A DNA stretch of 64,000 nt from Ciborinia camelliae (taxonomy: Eukaryota > Ascomycota > Leotiomycetes > Helotiales > Sclerotiniaceae). The stretch is from contig JANPYM010000014.1 of assembly GCA_025890175.1 (NCBI GenBank), forward strand, positions 1,192,299-1,256,298, written 5' to 3'. Both the position numbers and the translations under genes were made by a program. The notes under the pieces are model-generated. The model was not told the DNA's origin. It was given only the letters and a program-made list of their open reading frames with translations, and ran no database searches. The stretch's first letter is position 1. Every line of letters begins with the position of its first letter. Positions 52,241 to 63,217 of this stretch are shown piece after piece.

Positions 52241-52586
52241 TCATGCCATAGCTCTCAAATATTGCTCCGGAACAGCCTTGGATTCAACCTTGACTCCTCG
52301 ATTGTCCTCGTACTGAATATCGTAACTGTGGTAGACCCATTTATTGGCCACATTTATGAGCTTCGGCTTATCTTTGAAATGAGGCCCACCAACCACAGTT
52401 GCTTCAACTGCGTTCAGCTCCGAGCCTGTATAGAATACACGCTCTCCAACGTGGAACTTTGCTTTCGGCACATGACTGGGCAGCTGGAACTATGTTAGTC
52501 ACGTGTTAGAGGGTGAATGAATAATTGCAAAGTATTACTCTAGCGTTATATCCGGCAAATGCTTTCTGAGCCTCTATTTCGGTCAT
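52241..52586 (-). CDS. Small SH3/Tudor-like hypothetical protein
   Basis: Two exons, 52586-52539 and 52489-52241, give 98 aa; 49-nt intron with GTAATA donor and CTAACATAG acceptor. Exon 1 is MTEIEAQKAFAGYNAR; exon 2 is FQLPSHVPKAKFHVGERVFY then EATVVGGPHFKDKPKLINVA and WVYHSYDIQYEDNRGVKVES. The pattern (basic strand, VGERVFY, YDIQYED, Val/Lys strand, PEQYLR) suggests a small beta-barrel such as SH3/Tudor/KOW modules. Not tied to a named family. It lies head-to-tail upstream of the DUF6594 gene. Confidence 0.65.
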
Positions 52587-54304
52587 GGTTGAGTTGACCA
52601 GTTACTGATAATAGGATTACGACTTTTTATTAGCTATCTTCCTACACCTAAAAGAGGGGCCAAAAAATGCTCGAATTTATCTGGAAAAGTAAGGGATGAA
52701 TATTCGATACTTACTTGAACAGTACAAGCTTGGAGCGACGGAATGTTCGAAAGAAGTATGGGCAAGAATATACTTTTGAGATGAGGTGCGTTGCCCTCAT
52801 TCTTATAGATGGGCGAGGAAGTGAAAACTCAATAGACATTTGCCTTTTTGGTCGTTGACTCCTCATCTATGTTTGCGGAATGTTTACGGCCAGCGATATA
52901 TGAATGAGTATAGCAGTCGTGAATCACAATAGAAACTGCATTTATACACACTGAAGACGGAGATTGCTGACTTCCTACAGGATCGCGATATGTTGACGGC
53001 GAGGATACCCTCCTTTGATTTTTATCAAATGCCCTGGTTTGGACTTCACGAGACAGATGAATTTCATTATCTTCCCATGTACATTTCATCACTTCTCGAA
53101 ATTCGGAGATACGACTTATTTTTCTCCAAATTCCCCTGAACTATGGATATTAAATTATCACATCCTTCCCTCTGTTCTAAACTATCAAATTCACGAATGA
53201 TGAATATTCATTTTTAAATTTTCCGTGCATGATTGATTGTCAAAAGTTTGCTCTTCATACCACATCCAAACCAAATCATCGCTAGTCATACATACATTCT
53301 TCAATCTCGCCAAACCCCTATAATTCTAGATGGCCCCTCACTCCATGGAAACACCAAACAATTCTTCAAACCTTTTCAAATGATTTATCACGTGTTATCT
53401 GGAGCATAGTAATCGTGTTTCGGCAACTTTTTGTGCATTGCGATTTGTTATTCAGATAGTCTGTAAATGGGGTTGGGGTTTTGTTGTTGTGTTATTCCAT
53501 TCTGGTTCTTCCTAGTGTGATGACATAACTCTTTACCGATGCGATGACCACAACCCTCATTACCAGAAATAAGACGGTTTTGCAAACTTGCGCATCTGTT
53601 ATGCATTGCTCATTGTGAACTAGGCTTGTATCCTAAGATGGTATCAGTCATAAAGTAAGTTGAAAGTATTAAGAATGTATTACTGCCGCATTCGCCCTAT
53701 TACGAGCGAGGGAGACCTCCTCTATAACTCTGAGTAAGAAGCATATCCAATGAGTTTTCTAACCATGAAAGTGCAGCTAGTTTTAGACAAAAAGGTATAG
53801 CCAAACATAAACCATTACGGCCACTGCGTAAATTTCATAAAAACAGTACCTAGTTTGATGACCATTAATTACACCTAGGAGAAACATCAAGCTCATCAAG
53901 TTTTCAGAAACTATATGACGTGAACCAGGACTCATTTCTACACACAGACTGATTATGATTAGGAGATAATTCTAGAAGTTTAGGAGGGACGCAGTATGAC
54001 TCGGAGTCTGGCTTGTAAAATGAATATTGATAATGATGTGTTTACAAACATGATTGATGGCAAGGAAAGAGTCAGCTTTCAAACTCCAAACAATTTTCTG
54101 GGGGTTTTTTTGGGCAATGAAATATTCATTTGTTTGAGATGAGCTCAATACAAACTATTCGTTTATTTTCCATCTATAAATCCCCCGACTTACTTTCAAG
54201 CTCACTTATGAAACGTCGTGGAAAAGTACTAGTGAACTTCGAAGCTGCACTATCAGAGACGTCAAATCATATCTATCACAATATCTCTCCTATCTTAAAT
54301 CATA
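52587..54304. other. Intergenic region
   Basis: No gene recognised. Small ORFs 52829-53092 and 53015-53200 are unsupported. Confidence 0.5.
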
Positions 54305-54734
54305 ATGGGCCAATCTGTTTCCGTATCAGATGGTCGCTCTTCTCCCGTCCATTTACTTCCCCCCATCTTCTATTAATACCCCTCCCAGCCGAATCAATAC
54401 AACCTTCCAATTAACACATCCCGGGTTCCAGCTTCTGCGGAAATCGAGTCCGGCACTCTATTATATTAGACCAGATACAAAGGCACAACCCCACCCCCAT
54501 ATCCTCGCTCCTAGAACCCTAGACCCGAACCCCGTACTCCCACTACAAATAAGCCCGAGGACAATGACGAGAATGGTCGAATTCGCGTCACTATTATCAA
54601 AATCCAGAAAGTTGAAACCATTATTGCAGCACACACCTCGTAGAGAAATATCTCAGACAAGCGAGACTCGCAATAGAAGAATTGCACCCTGGGAGGTTAG
54701 CGTATTTTATGATATACAACGTGAGGGAGGATAA
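54305..54734 (+). pseudogene. Possible frame-interrupted small gene starting MGQ
   Basis: An ATG at 54305 starts MGQSVSVSDGRSSPVHLLPP and stops soon after in its own frame. The neighbouring frame carries on with INTPPSRINTTFQLTHPGFQ, LLRKSSPALYYIRPDTKAQP and ends at 54734 (EVSVFYDIQREGG). The frames meet around a run of six C (about 54360). A single-base change there, an unseen intron, or chance could explain it. The N-terminal Met-Gly could be a myristoylation start. Nothing else supports function. Confidence 0.25.
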
Positions 54735-55515
54735 TGTGGAAATTCTGGAGAGAGTTAATGAGAACGAGTTAAGTTTTACATAATAACTATCTTGGGTTGA
54801 ACGAAAATGCTATGTAGTAGGAAAGGGTAATGGGCAGAGGGAAATTGTCGTTGTAAGATACTACTGTAGGTACGCTTTTCACTTTGAGAGGTAATAAATA
54901 GATATCGTTGGTTTTGCTGTTTTGCTGCATCAAAGTTTGTAAATCTGAGTTCATAGATATGCAGATGTTCCATGATCTGTACTAATTATGATGTAGCTTC
55001 CCCCTAAACACATAGACCCAGGGTAGATTTTCAGCTGTGAGCGTAGAACTGTTATTCTTATAGATGAAAATCAGAGAAATAAATATATATCAGTACCTAC
55101 CTGTACCTACATATGACTATGGTTTTGAAGACATCCACGTTTATGGAAACATTACCGTCAGAATCTATTTAGCAGCAACGATATGATATAAACATTGAGC
55201 CCATGCCAATACAAAATAGGGAAATAGAAACTTATTCAAGAAGAGTGTACAACTCAATCCATTATCATATATGAGCGGAGTATAATACAATCGTGTTTCC
55301 CCCCCATTCGGGTGGTACCTATAACAAGCCAAGAATTGGCCCTCGCTAGTAATTACACCTCCTATCTGTCCGCTGTGTGGTGGATGGGGCCCCGTGAAGA
55401 GTTTCCCACCGATTCCACTTTAAAATGCAAGTACTCTATATAAACGCCTCGAAAATAAAGAGACTGCAGGTTAATATCCATACATTTCTTTACACTCCGT
55501 TTGCCACCTCTGTAT
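54735..55515. other. Intergenic region downstream of MDL1
   Basis: 3' flank of MDL1. No gene recognised; ORF 55425-55670 lies antisense to the MDL1 3' end. Confidence 0.5.
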
Positions 55516-57954
55516 CTACTTCGTTCGGTTATTTGTCTTTTCCAAAACAGCTTCCGCGTTTATCTTATCTTCTTTTCGCTCCTTGGTTCCTTCTTCAACA
55601 GCTTCACCCTTGCTCGCGTCCAATTGATTCATACGAGACAATTCATCAGAGATCTCCTCTGGTTCCGTGAAATGACCTTCTAATTCAACAGGTCTATGGT
55701 CCGCTGAATCACCTCCACTCATTTGCCATTCCATCAATTTAGAAAAGGCGGAATTGGGATTCTTAGATAAAGAGTTATATGTCCCTGTTTCAGCAACCTT
55801 CCCATCATTGCCCAAAACAATAATGTGATCTGAGCGCTTGATAGTTGAGAGACGATGAGCAATTGAAATCGTCGTGTTTTGGCCCCTGAGTAACGCAGCA
55901 AGAGCAGAGTTCACCAGGGTTTCGGATTCGGCATCTAAAGCCGATGTGGCTTCGTCTAGGATGAGAATATCGGGGTTCTTGAGCAATGCTCTAGCAATTG
56001 CAATTCGTTGTTTCTGGCCTCCGGATAATTGAGCTCCACGTGCCCCGACTTGTGTGTCGAGACCTTCGGGGAAGTCGCTAATGAATTGGCAATTTGCCTT
56101 TCGTGCAGCTGCGACAATCTCTGATCTTGATGCATGGGGCTTTCCATAGGCAATATTCTCTGCAACAGAGCCAGACATAAGAACAGGTTCTTGACCAACC
56201 ATTCCAATTCGGCGGCGAAGAGACTTTCCATTCAGCTTTGTTATATCTTGACCGTTGATTGTGATCTTTCCATGTGTGGGGTTATAGAATCTTAGTAAGA
56301 GTGAACCAATGGTAGATTTACCCCCACCACTGGGCCCGACAATTGCCACATTAGTACCAGAAGGGATTTCAAAGTCGAGACCATCGAAGATAGTGACCGC
56401 TGGTCGTGTTGGGTAGGCAAACGAGACATTGTGGAATTTGATAACACCTTGTGCAGATTTAACCTTGGTACCAACAGTCGCAGGAATTGTCGGCTTTCGA
56501 TCCTGAAGCTCAAAAAGACGACTGGCAGCACCAACACCTTTCATGAGTTCCGAGTAAAAGCTAGATACACCAAACAAACTTGACCCCGCATAAGCCGTAT
56601 ACATCAAGAAGGATGTTAATTCACCGATACTTATCATACCATTCTTAACCATAGATCCACCAGTGTAGAGTAAGGCCAAAATAGTCATATTACCAAAGAA
56701 TCCACTCGAACTGAAAAAGGTTGCACTGATAATTGCTTCTCGCTTTCCTAGTGAGAATATTTTCTTGATTTGCTGATTATATCTGCCAACCTCTTGTGTC
56801 TCGCCAGCGAAAGCCTGACTTGTGCGAACATTTCCGAGTCTCTCTTCGGCGATTTTGGTTAAAGTTCCCAAATTCCTTTGGATTTTCCGACTAAGATTTC
56901 TGATAGCTCTTCCATAAAAGAATGCACCGATTGCAACAGGTGGGAACATGAGACACAGAATGCTTGTAAGCTTTAAGCTTACCCAAGCCATAGCTGTGAA
57001 TCCAGCACCTCCACTGACAATGGCACGTAGGCCGTCTGAGAGATTCTGAGTAATACTCTTTCCAACAATAACCGTGTCCGAGCTCAAACGAGAAATAAGA
57101 TCTCCAACTCGGTTGGCGTCAAAGAATTCCGCATTTTGTACATAAGTTCTCCTATATAATTGCGATCGAAGTCTGGCTACAATCCGTTCTCCCACTATTC
57201 TCAGTATGATTATACGTCCGTAGTTAGCCGCCGCGCCCATAGTCAGAACGGCGGCGAGAGCAATAAAGAATTGAGAAATGTCCAGTCCAAAAAGTTTTTC
57301 GCCTTCCGAAGGATCTTTGGTGGCCAGGTCGAGAATTTTTCCAATCGAAAATGGTATTGACATAGTGATTGATGAGGATATCAACAGGAACACAAAAGCC
57401 AAACCGAGCCATTTTGCCTCTGGTCGAGCAATTTTGAGTAACCTCCATATTTCACTAAAAGCAGCTGTATTTCCTTGTTTTTTAGCACTACTCTGTAACC
57501 TTGCGCTCAAGTTGACTTGCGTCGCTTTAGAGGCCTTCTCGCTCCGCGCAAAATCTCCTTGTTCATCGATGTTGTCCTCTTCCTCTTCTTCGCGCCTTTG
57601 TCGTTCTCGTTCGATATGATCCTGTCTATCTGAGGCCCTCGGAGTTTGCAAAGGTAATGCACTGTTAAACGACCGCAATTGAGATATTGCCGGCCGCCAT
57701 GGTGATGATAACCCAATTCTTTTTTGCTGAAGAAGATGTCTGATAGAAAGTTGTGGGGTCTGCTTAGACGCGGGGCTCAATGGCGATGGAGAGCTTTTGA
57801 TGCCGGATGAATATCTTTTCACGGCCTGAAAAGGTCCGGAGGGAGTCCATCTAGAAGCTGCTGGAGCTGGACTGGTTTTCGAAAGGTGCTTGAACGCTAT
57901 ATCGTAAACCGGGGCCCCTCCCCAACCATTGCCTAGAGTCAAAGTGCGCCGCAT
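55516..57954 (-). CDS. MDL1: Mitochondrial half-type ABC transporter (Mdl1-like, ABCB family)
   Basis: 812 aa, one exon. A basic, Ser/Arg-rich N-terminus of about 110 residues fits a mitochondrial presequence. A charged patch (REEEEEDNIDEQ, about 121-132) precedes a transmembrane domain of about residues 170-490, with first helix WLGLAFVFLLISSSITMSI and coupling segments such as ANRVGDLISRLSSD. The nucleotide-binding domain has Walker A GPSGGGKST (540-548), Q-loop GQEPVLMSGSVAENI, signature LSGGQKQR (643-650), Walker B ILILDEATSALD (663-674) and H-loop IAHRLST (His 700). Mdl1 homologues dimerise in the inner membrane and export peptides made by matrix m-AAA proteolysis. The assignment to Mdl1 rather than Mdl2 or Atm1 is by overall similarity. 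The head-to-head neighbour is CDC37. Confidence 0.9.
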   Translation of the reverse strand: MRRTLTLGNGWGGAPVYDIAFKHLSKTSPAPAASRWTPSGPFQAVKRYSSGIKSSPSPLSPASKQTPQLSIRHLLQQKRIGLSSPWRPAISQLRSFNSALPLQTPRASDRQDHIERERQRREEEEEDNIDEQGDFARSEKASKATQVNLSARLQSSAKKQGNTAAFSEIWRLLKIARPEAKWLGLAFVFLLISSSITMSIPFSIGKILDLATKDPSEGEKLFGLDISQFFIALAAVLTMGAAANYGRIIILRIVGERIVARLRSQLYRRTYVQNAEFFDANRVGDLISRLSSDTVIVGKSITQNLSDGLRAIVSGGAGFTAMAWVSLKLTSILCLMFPPVAIGAFFYGRAIRNLSRKIQRNLGTLTKIAEERLGNVRTSQAFAGETQEVGRYNQQIKKIFSLGKREAIISATFFSSSGFFGNMTILALLYTGGSMVKNGMISIGELTSFLMYTAYAGSSLFGVSSFYSELMKGVGAASRLFELQDRKPTIPATVGTKVKSAQGVIKFHNVSFAYPTRPAVTIFDGLDFEIPSGTNVAIVGPSGGGKSTIGSLLLRFYNPTHGKITINGQDITKLNGKSLRRRIGMVGQEPVLMSGSVAENIAYGKPHASRSEIVAAARKANCQFISDFPEGLDTQVGARGAQLSGGQKQRIAIARALLKNPDILILDEATSALDAESETLVNSALAALLRGQNTTISIAHRLSTIKRSDHIIVLGNDGKVAETGTYNSLSKNPNSAFSKLMEWQMSGGDSADHRPVELEGHFTEPEEISDELSRMNQLDASKGEAVEEGTKERKEDKINAEAVLEKTNNRTK

Positions 57955-58475
57955 TGTAAAGTTTTGACGCTCGGATTGTGTGCTACATCCGCTGAATTCA
58001 CCGATGAAGCTGTAAAATATATGGTCGCGGCACTGTCATTATTGCGCAGGATCTAAAAATTAAGAATGACTTGAACGAGGTGAAATATAATTGTCGGTTC
58101 TCAAGATGTTGAGTTCGTTCTGTTCAAAACGGAACATTATTTCCTAGAGCATATTTAGTTTTAGCTTCCGTCATCGCTTCTTCCCTTCATTTTATGTCCT
58201 GACCAATCATAACTTTTGACCACTGCTTATGTCAGCATTATGAAAGCTAGTCATGGTGGGGCTAGATTTGACACTGGGCGCAAAGTATATTACCTAGTAG
58301 CGACCATCAGTCCCTAAGTATTGTTGTAGAACATTCGATTCGATTCAAAGTACAATAAAAGGTTAAATAACAACTTCTTTTAACAAAACAACTCTGAAAG
58401 CAGTCAGCAATACTCAAAATCAACACTCAAAATCTACTTTACGTGTATACGAATATTCTCGAAACTATCGCCAAC
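57955..58475. promoter_or_regulatory. Divergent promoter region MDL1 / CDC37
   Basis: 521 bp between the two start codons, so both genes share one upstream region. It contains CAAT-like CCAATCA at 58202-58208. No TATA box is obvious. Confidence 0.6.
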
Positions 58476-60091
58476 ATGCCGATAAATTATAGCAAATGGG
58501 TAAGTTGATTCTACATCGTCCTCCCCCACTTCGAAAGGCTGAAAGTTCAAGGCTGACAAATTCTCAGGATGCACTCGAGTTGAGTGATGATTCGGACATC
58601 GAAGTTCACCCCAATGTTGATAAGCGCTCTTTCATTCGAGCAAAACAAAACCAAATCCATCAGCAGAGATATGAGAGGAAGAACAAAATAGAAACCTACA
58701 AATACGAGCGAATCGTCAATGATGGACTTCTCAAGAGAATAACCGCCTTACTTACTGCTCTACAATCATACAGTTCCCAGACCGATAAGCGTCCAGATGA
58801 TCTTGCATTCCGAGCATTGATGGAATCAACTGGCGATGATGACTCCCCACCCCCACCACCAGAAGGGGTACATACCCACGTGAAGGAGGCACCTCCAACA
58901 TACTCTAAGATGATGGCGGCGCTTATAGATCAAGTTAAAACAAAGGTCGATGAGGATAAGCCGGACAACCGTTTCGAGGCCTATCTTGCCGAGATCAAAG
59001 TACATCAAGCCAAGGTCGAGGATCTTCAAAAACAACTTGCGGTGGAACTAGAGACTTTAGAGAAAGAAGAGAGCAAGAAGATAACTAGTGAGAGTATACA
59101 CACTGGATTTGACAGCTCTTTCGTGTCAAAAGCGGACCCAAAACCAAAGGTCACAGAATCGAAAAAGGCTAAGGAGAAAGTCCAAGCTGTTGAGGTCCTA
59201 AATCCACATGCCCTCGCGAATAAAGATGGCTCGAAACCAGGTGAACAATCCTCGGGAGCCGATGCAGATGTCGATGAAGATGAAGAAGAAGATGATGATG
59301 ACGTAGAAGCCACCGAGCTTGGGAAGAAATTTGCACAAATCAAGATGGGCGATTATCGTACATGCCTCCAATATATTTCTGCGAATCCGTCAGTACTAGC
59401 AGAAAGAGAAACCGATGGCTTATTGGTTATGGCATTTAACTCTGCAATTGCAGACAAGGATGATTTTGCTAGGCAATGTGTCCATCAAGCTCTTCTACTT
59501 CAATACTGCAGGGCACTGGGAAAGGATGGCGTCGGCTTATTCTTCAAGCGTATCACCACCAAGGGTCACCAAGCCCAAAAAGTCTTCTTTGATGATGTCA
59601 ATTCTACATTCGATAGAGTCCGTACCAGAGCTAGGGAGATTCAGAAGCAAAGAGCAGCCGAGGATGGAACCGAAGGCGGGGTTGAACAAATCCAACTTCA
59701 TGCTGTTGATCCCGGCACCACTATCAACATAACTATTCCGCCAGCTACCAGTGAGGATCCAGAAATAATCAGATCGAGAGAATTGTTCAACGCATTCCCA
59801 CCTGGACTGCAACGTGCTTTGGAGAGTGGTAGCTTGGATGAAGTTAATAAGGTATTAGGCAAAATGAGTGTGGAGCAAGCTGAAGAGGTTGTAGGCCAAC
59901 TCAGCGAGGTAAGCTCAAATCGTGATGACCGTGTTGATTTGGTCTTGCTAACATATATCTAGGGTGGTATGCTCCAACTTGAGGAACAAATTATCGATGC
60001 TACGACCGAGGAAGGACAAGCTGCATTAAAGGAGTTTGAGGAAGAGGAAAGACAACGAGCATTGGCCGAGAATTATGGTGATCCAGAATAA
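58476..60091 (+). CDS. CDC37: Hsp90 co-chaperone Cdc37
   Basis: Three exons, 58476-58499, 58568-59908 and 59963-60091, give 497 aa. The tiny first exon supplies MPINYSKW, joining to DALELSDDSDIEVHPNVDKR SF: the conserved Cdc37 N-terminus including the CK2-target serine in LSDDSD. An N-terminal kinase-binding coiled region follows (IRAKQNQIHQQRYERKNKIE). The middle domain that binds Hsp90 and clients (QIKMGDYRTCLQYISANPSV, LLVMAFNSAIADKDDFARQC, VGLFFKRITTKGHQAQKVFF) and C-terminal helices (AFPPGLQRALESGSLDEVNK) are all present. An acidic insert (VDEDEEEDDDDVE) lies near residue 265. Cdc37 loads protein kinases onto Hsp90. Introns of 68 and 54 nt. It is usually single-copy and essential in fungi. 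Confidence 0.97.
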
Positions 60092-60425
60092 GCGTCAGTG
60101 GATAAGGGGTAGGTGGTCAAGGGGTTAACTAAATAATTTGAAAATAAAAGTAAGCTGTGCGATTTAAGATAGTGGCATTAAAACCATCAATGGTGTTACA
60201 TCGTTCGATGAGTACCTAAATAGTAATCACATTTTCAAGGCCCATGATTAGAAATAATGTCATTATAAACAGATCTTTGTCAGCTATGCGTGTTTGTGCC
60301 ATTCATTTTTAACGCCCCATTGCCCAGAACCTCCGATTAGGCAATTCTTGAACGAAATAAACAACCATCTTGCACGATCTTACAAGTCCATAAAGAGATC
60401 ACCCAACCCGTCCAACCAACGCCAT
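60092..60425. other. Convergent 3' region of CDC37 and CLC1
   Basis: 334 bp, AT-rich, no other feature. Confidence 0.6.
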
Positions 60426-61249
60426 CTAATATCCAGTAGCACCAGGTGCCTTCTCGTCTTTCTTTAAACTCATCAACAGCTCTCGGAACTTCTCCTTTCC
60501 AGTACCATTTCCACCACCTCTAGCACCCTTTCCACTTAAATCAACCAACTTTGCAATACGCTCCCAGCTGGTTCCACCAGAAGAAGTGTCTTCCCTGCCT
60601 GCCAAAAACTCCTCGGCATCACGACGGGTCTGTGCAATGGTCTTCTCTTTTTTGGTGTTGTAGTTCTCGTAGAAATCATCAATGTTCTGTTGAGCAGTCT
60701 TGATGGCCTCCTGCTTTTTTTCTTCGGATCGCTCTTCACGGGATTGGAGTTGGAGGTCTCGACGTTCGCGCCATTGTTTGACGACTTCTGGTTCTTCCTC
60801 GTTGGAAACTTGGGGGTGATAGTTGGTGTATGAGCTGGTGATTTGTCGGCTTGGTGAAATACTCTGAATGTATGAATATTAGTATCTAGAAAATATGGAA
60901 TATGTGATAGGGTAATGGCATACCTCGGTGCGAGTTTCAATGGCAGGGAAAGAGCTCTCAAACTCATGAACCTCCTCTCCACCACCACCCAATAAATCAT
61001 CATCAGCATCTTCTACAAATGCGGCATTGTCGTTTCCAGTAGTAAACTGATCCGCATCATCGCCCAAAAGGGCCTTCTCGCGACTCAAGAAATCATCGGC
61101 TCCGCCTTCGAAAGTAGAGTCGGCTTGTGTTGTTTGAGCTGTAAACCGTGTTGTCAATACGCTGTTACACATTGATTTCCATTTGATTTCCCAAATATAA
61201 ACTTACCACCAGAGTCAAAGTCTTCAAGAGAAGGAAATCTATCAGCCAT
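60426..61249 (-). CDS. CLC1: Clathrin light chain
   Basis: Three exons, 61249-61207, 61138-60924 and 60863-60426, give 231 aa. Begins MADRFPSLEDFDSGAQTTQA, the typical light-chain start with an acidic N-terminal region (ADDFLSREKALLGDDADQF, DADDDLLGG). The centre has VVKQWRERRDLQLQSREERS, the heavy-chain-binding coiled helix, then QNIDDFYENYNTKKEKTIAQ and TRRDAEEFLAGREDTSSGGT SWER, hallmark residues of fungal clathrin light chains. It ends with MSLKKDEKAPGATGY. Light chain stabilises clathrin triskelia on endocytic and Golgi vesicles. Introns of 68 and 60 nt. Divergent from RTT103. Confidence 0.95.
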
Positions 61250-61731
61250 ATTGAAATCTAGAGTATTGGTTATGTGTAACTCTTGATTGGAAATCGCAAG
61301 CTTTCTGTTTCTGATAGGTAGGTATGATGATGCCGGCAGGTCAATACACTTGCGCCTAGGCCGGGGCTTGTGCGGAAGTTACCGAAGCTAAGGATTATTT
61401 ATTAGAGAGCTTGAGAGGAACTCAAGATGCAAACCACATAAGAACTCACAATTCGATTGAACTTTTTTCTAATTTACATCAAAGTCAAAGCAAGTAGGAA
61501 AAAAAGAATCCTCGATATCTGGAGGTTATCTCTGGGAATCATTGTCTTCTTATTGACTGTTTCTTGGGATTTGCTAAGTGATATTTCAACTCTGGTGTAT
61601 AAACCAAGCCATTTATTCTTTCATCTTGTAAATTCAATTGCACAAACACCGGGCAAGCAACAGCATAAAATACAAACAACTTCATTGAATATTATCCCAT
61701 TTCCTTCCATCAACCATTTCAAGCAATAAAG
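61250..61731. promoter_or_regulatory. Divergent promoter region CLC1 / RTT103
   Basis: 482 bp between the start codons. AACACCGGGCAAGCAACAGC and a pyrimidine-rich tract precede the RTT103 ATG. No TATA box obvious. Confidence 0.55.
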
Positions 61732-63217
61732 ATGGCCTACAACGATGATGCCGTTCTCGCAAAACTCTCTGCTTTAAATGAGACGCAGGAGAGTATTGTG
61801 AGTGCCTTTCTAGCATCTCGGGTAATGGATTCCGGACTAACTTGATTTCTAGGTCACTGTCGCCCAATGGATTATGTTCCATAGGTAGGCAAACAATCAT
61901 CATTTCAGAGTTTTCAATGTACTAATCCGTTATTCAGGAGATATGCCGACCGCACTGGACAACTTTGGCTTCAAAAGCTGAAGGATTCCGGAAGTAACAA
62001 GAGATTGAATTTGGTCTATCTTGCAAATGGTGAGATATCTCTGTTATATCCCTGCTGTTCCTCGAGTTTTGGAGTGATAGAACTATTCTTTGTTTACTTG
62101 AGTTCTTGCTAATGGATATGTCTTTCACAGAAGTTGCACAGCAATCGAAAGCTCGGCGCAAGGATGATTTCCTCATCGCATTTTCTCCCGTGATCGCAGA
62201 GGCTACAGCAACTGCCTACAAGGGAGCTACAAGCGACGTCCAGAACAAATTGAAGAGAGTTGTGGAAGTCTGGAGACAGAGGCAGATTTTCGAGATTCCT
62301 ATACAAGATGCGGTTGAGGCTCGAATTGAGGGTAGGTCCATCTGCGAATACAAATTTAGCTTATACTGATTGGCACAGAACTCGAGAAGTCCAGATCTTC
62401 GAGTAGGAAAGGATTAGGCGGATCTTTATTTTCTAGTAATTCATCGTCGGTACCAAGCGAACTTCAACCCCTTGTAGCACCTCAACAAACGATATCCAAA
62501 TTGGTACTTTCTACGAAGACCTCTACAAATTCAGCGACTCATGATTATGAGAAGCTCACAGATCCAAATACGCCAACCCCGTCTGCGCCAGTCCATGCTG
62601 CTCGGCTCAATGGCCTTCTCAAAACTTTGGCAAACGCCGAGGGAGCTGTGGCTGAGGTTATTAAATCACGCAACTTGTTGATTGAAGGATTAGAGAAACT
62701 GCTGGAGACAAACCGTAATGCATTGGCAGAAGAAGAGACGCAACTTGACCTCCTATCCATGCGACGCACCGAAATTGACATGAAGAAGAGAGAGGTAGAA
62801 GACAGTATCATGCGGGGGTTCGCAAACAGCAGCGAAAGCTCACCTGCAGATGGGAGCCCAGGAAATCAAATGGCCACTCCTAAATCTGAACCTGACCGCC
62901 CCGAAGTCGAACCTCTATCACCGCCGTTGCATCCCGCGAAGGAAGAGCCCACCAAGCAGGAGCGACTTCCCGATTTTGACCTTCATACCCTCGCTGCTGT
63001 AACCAATGCTTCACTTTACACATCTCAATCCATGTCACCAACTTCTGGTTTGGATTTGCTAAGTAGTGTTTCTACTAGTTATGGACGGAGCAATTCGATG
63101 ACTAGCGTGAAGAAGAGGAAATTGAACGATGATTTTCCAGAGATGGGTGGTGATGCCATGGAAGGCTTGGATGCCGATGTTGCGGAGATGTTGAGACAGG
63201 ATACCGGTGCTTCCTGA
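61732..63217 (+). CDS. RTT103: CID-domain transcription termination factor Rtt103-like
   Basis: Five exons, 61732-61797, 61853-61884, 61938-62029, 62131-62331 and 62379-63217, give 409 aa. The N-terminus (MAYNDDAVLAKLSALNETQE, then TVAQWIMFHRRYADRTGQLW, LNLVYLANEVAQQSKARRKD, FLIAFSPVIAEATATAYKG, VVEVWRQRQIFEIPIQDAV) is a CTD-interaction domain: an eight-helix fold that reads phospho-Ser2 of RNA polymerase II CTD. Two of the five exon joins lie inside this domain and restore its conserved motifs. A coiled segment (EVIKSRNLLIEGLEKLLETN, EETQLDLLSMRRTEIDMKKR) follows. The tail is Ser/Pro-rich and ends near KKRKLNDDF. Rtt103 helps recruit the 5'-3' exonuclease Rat1 at 3' ends. Confidence 0.92.
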
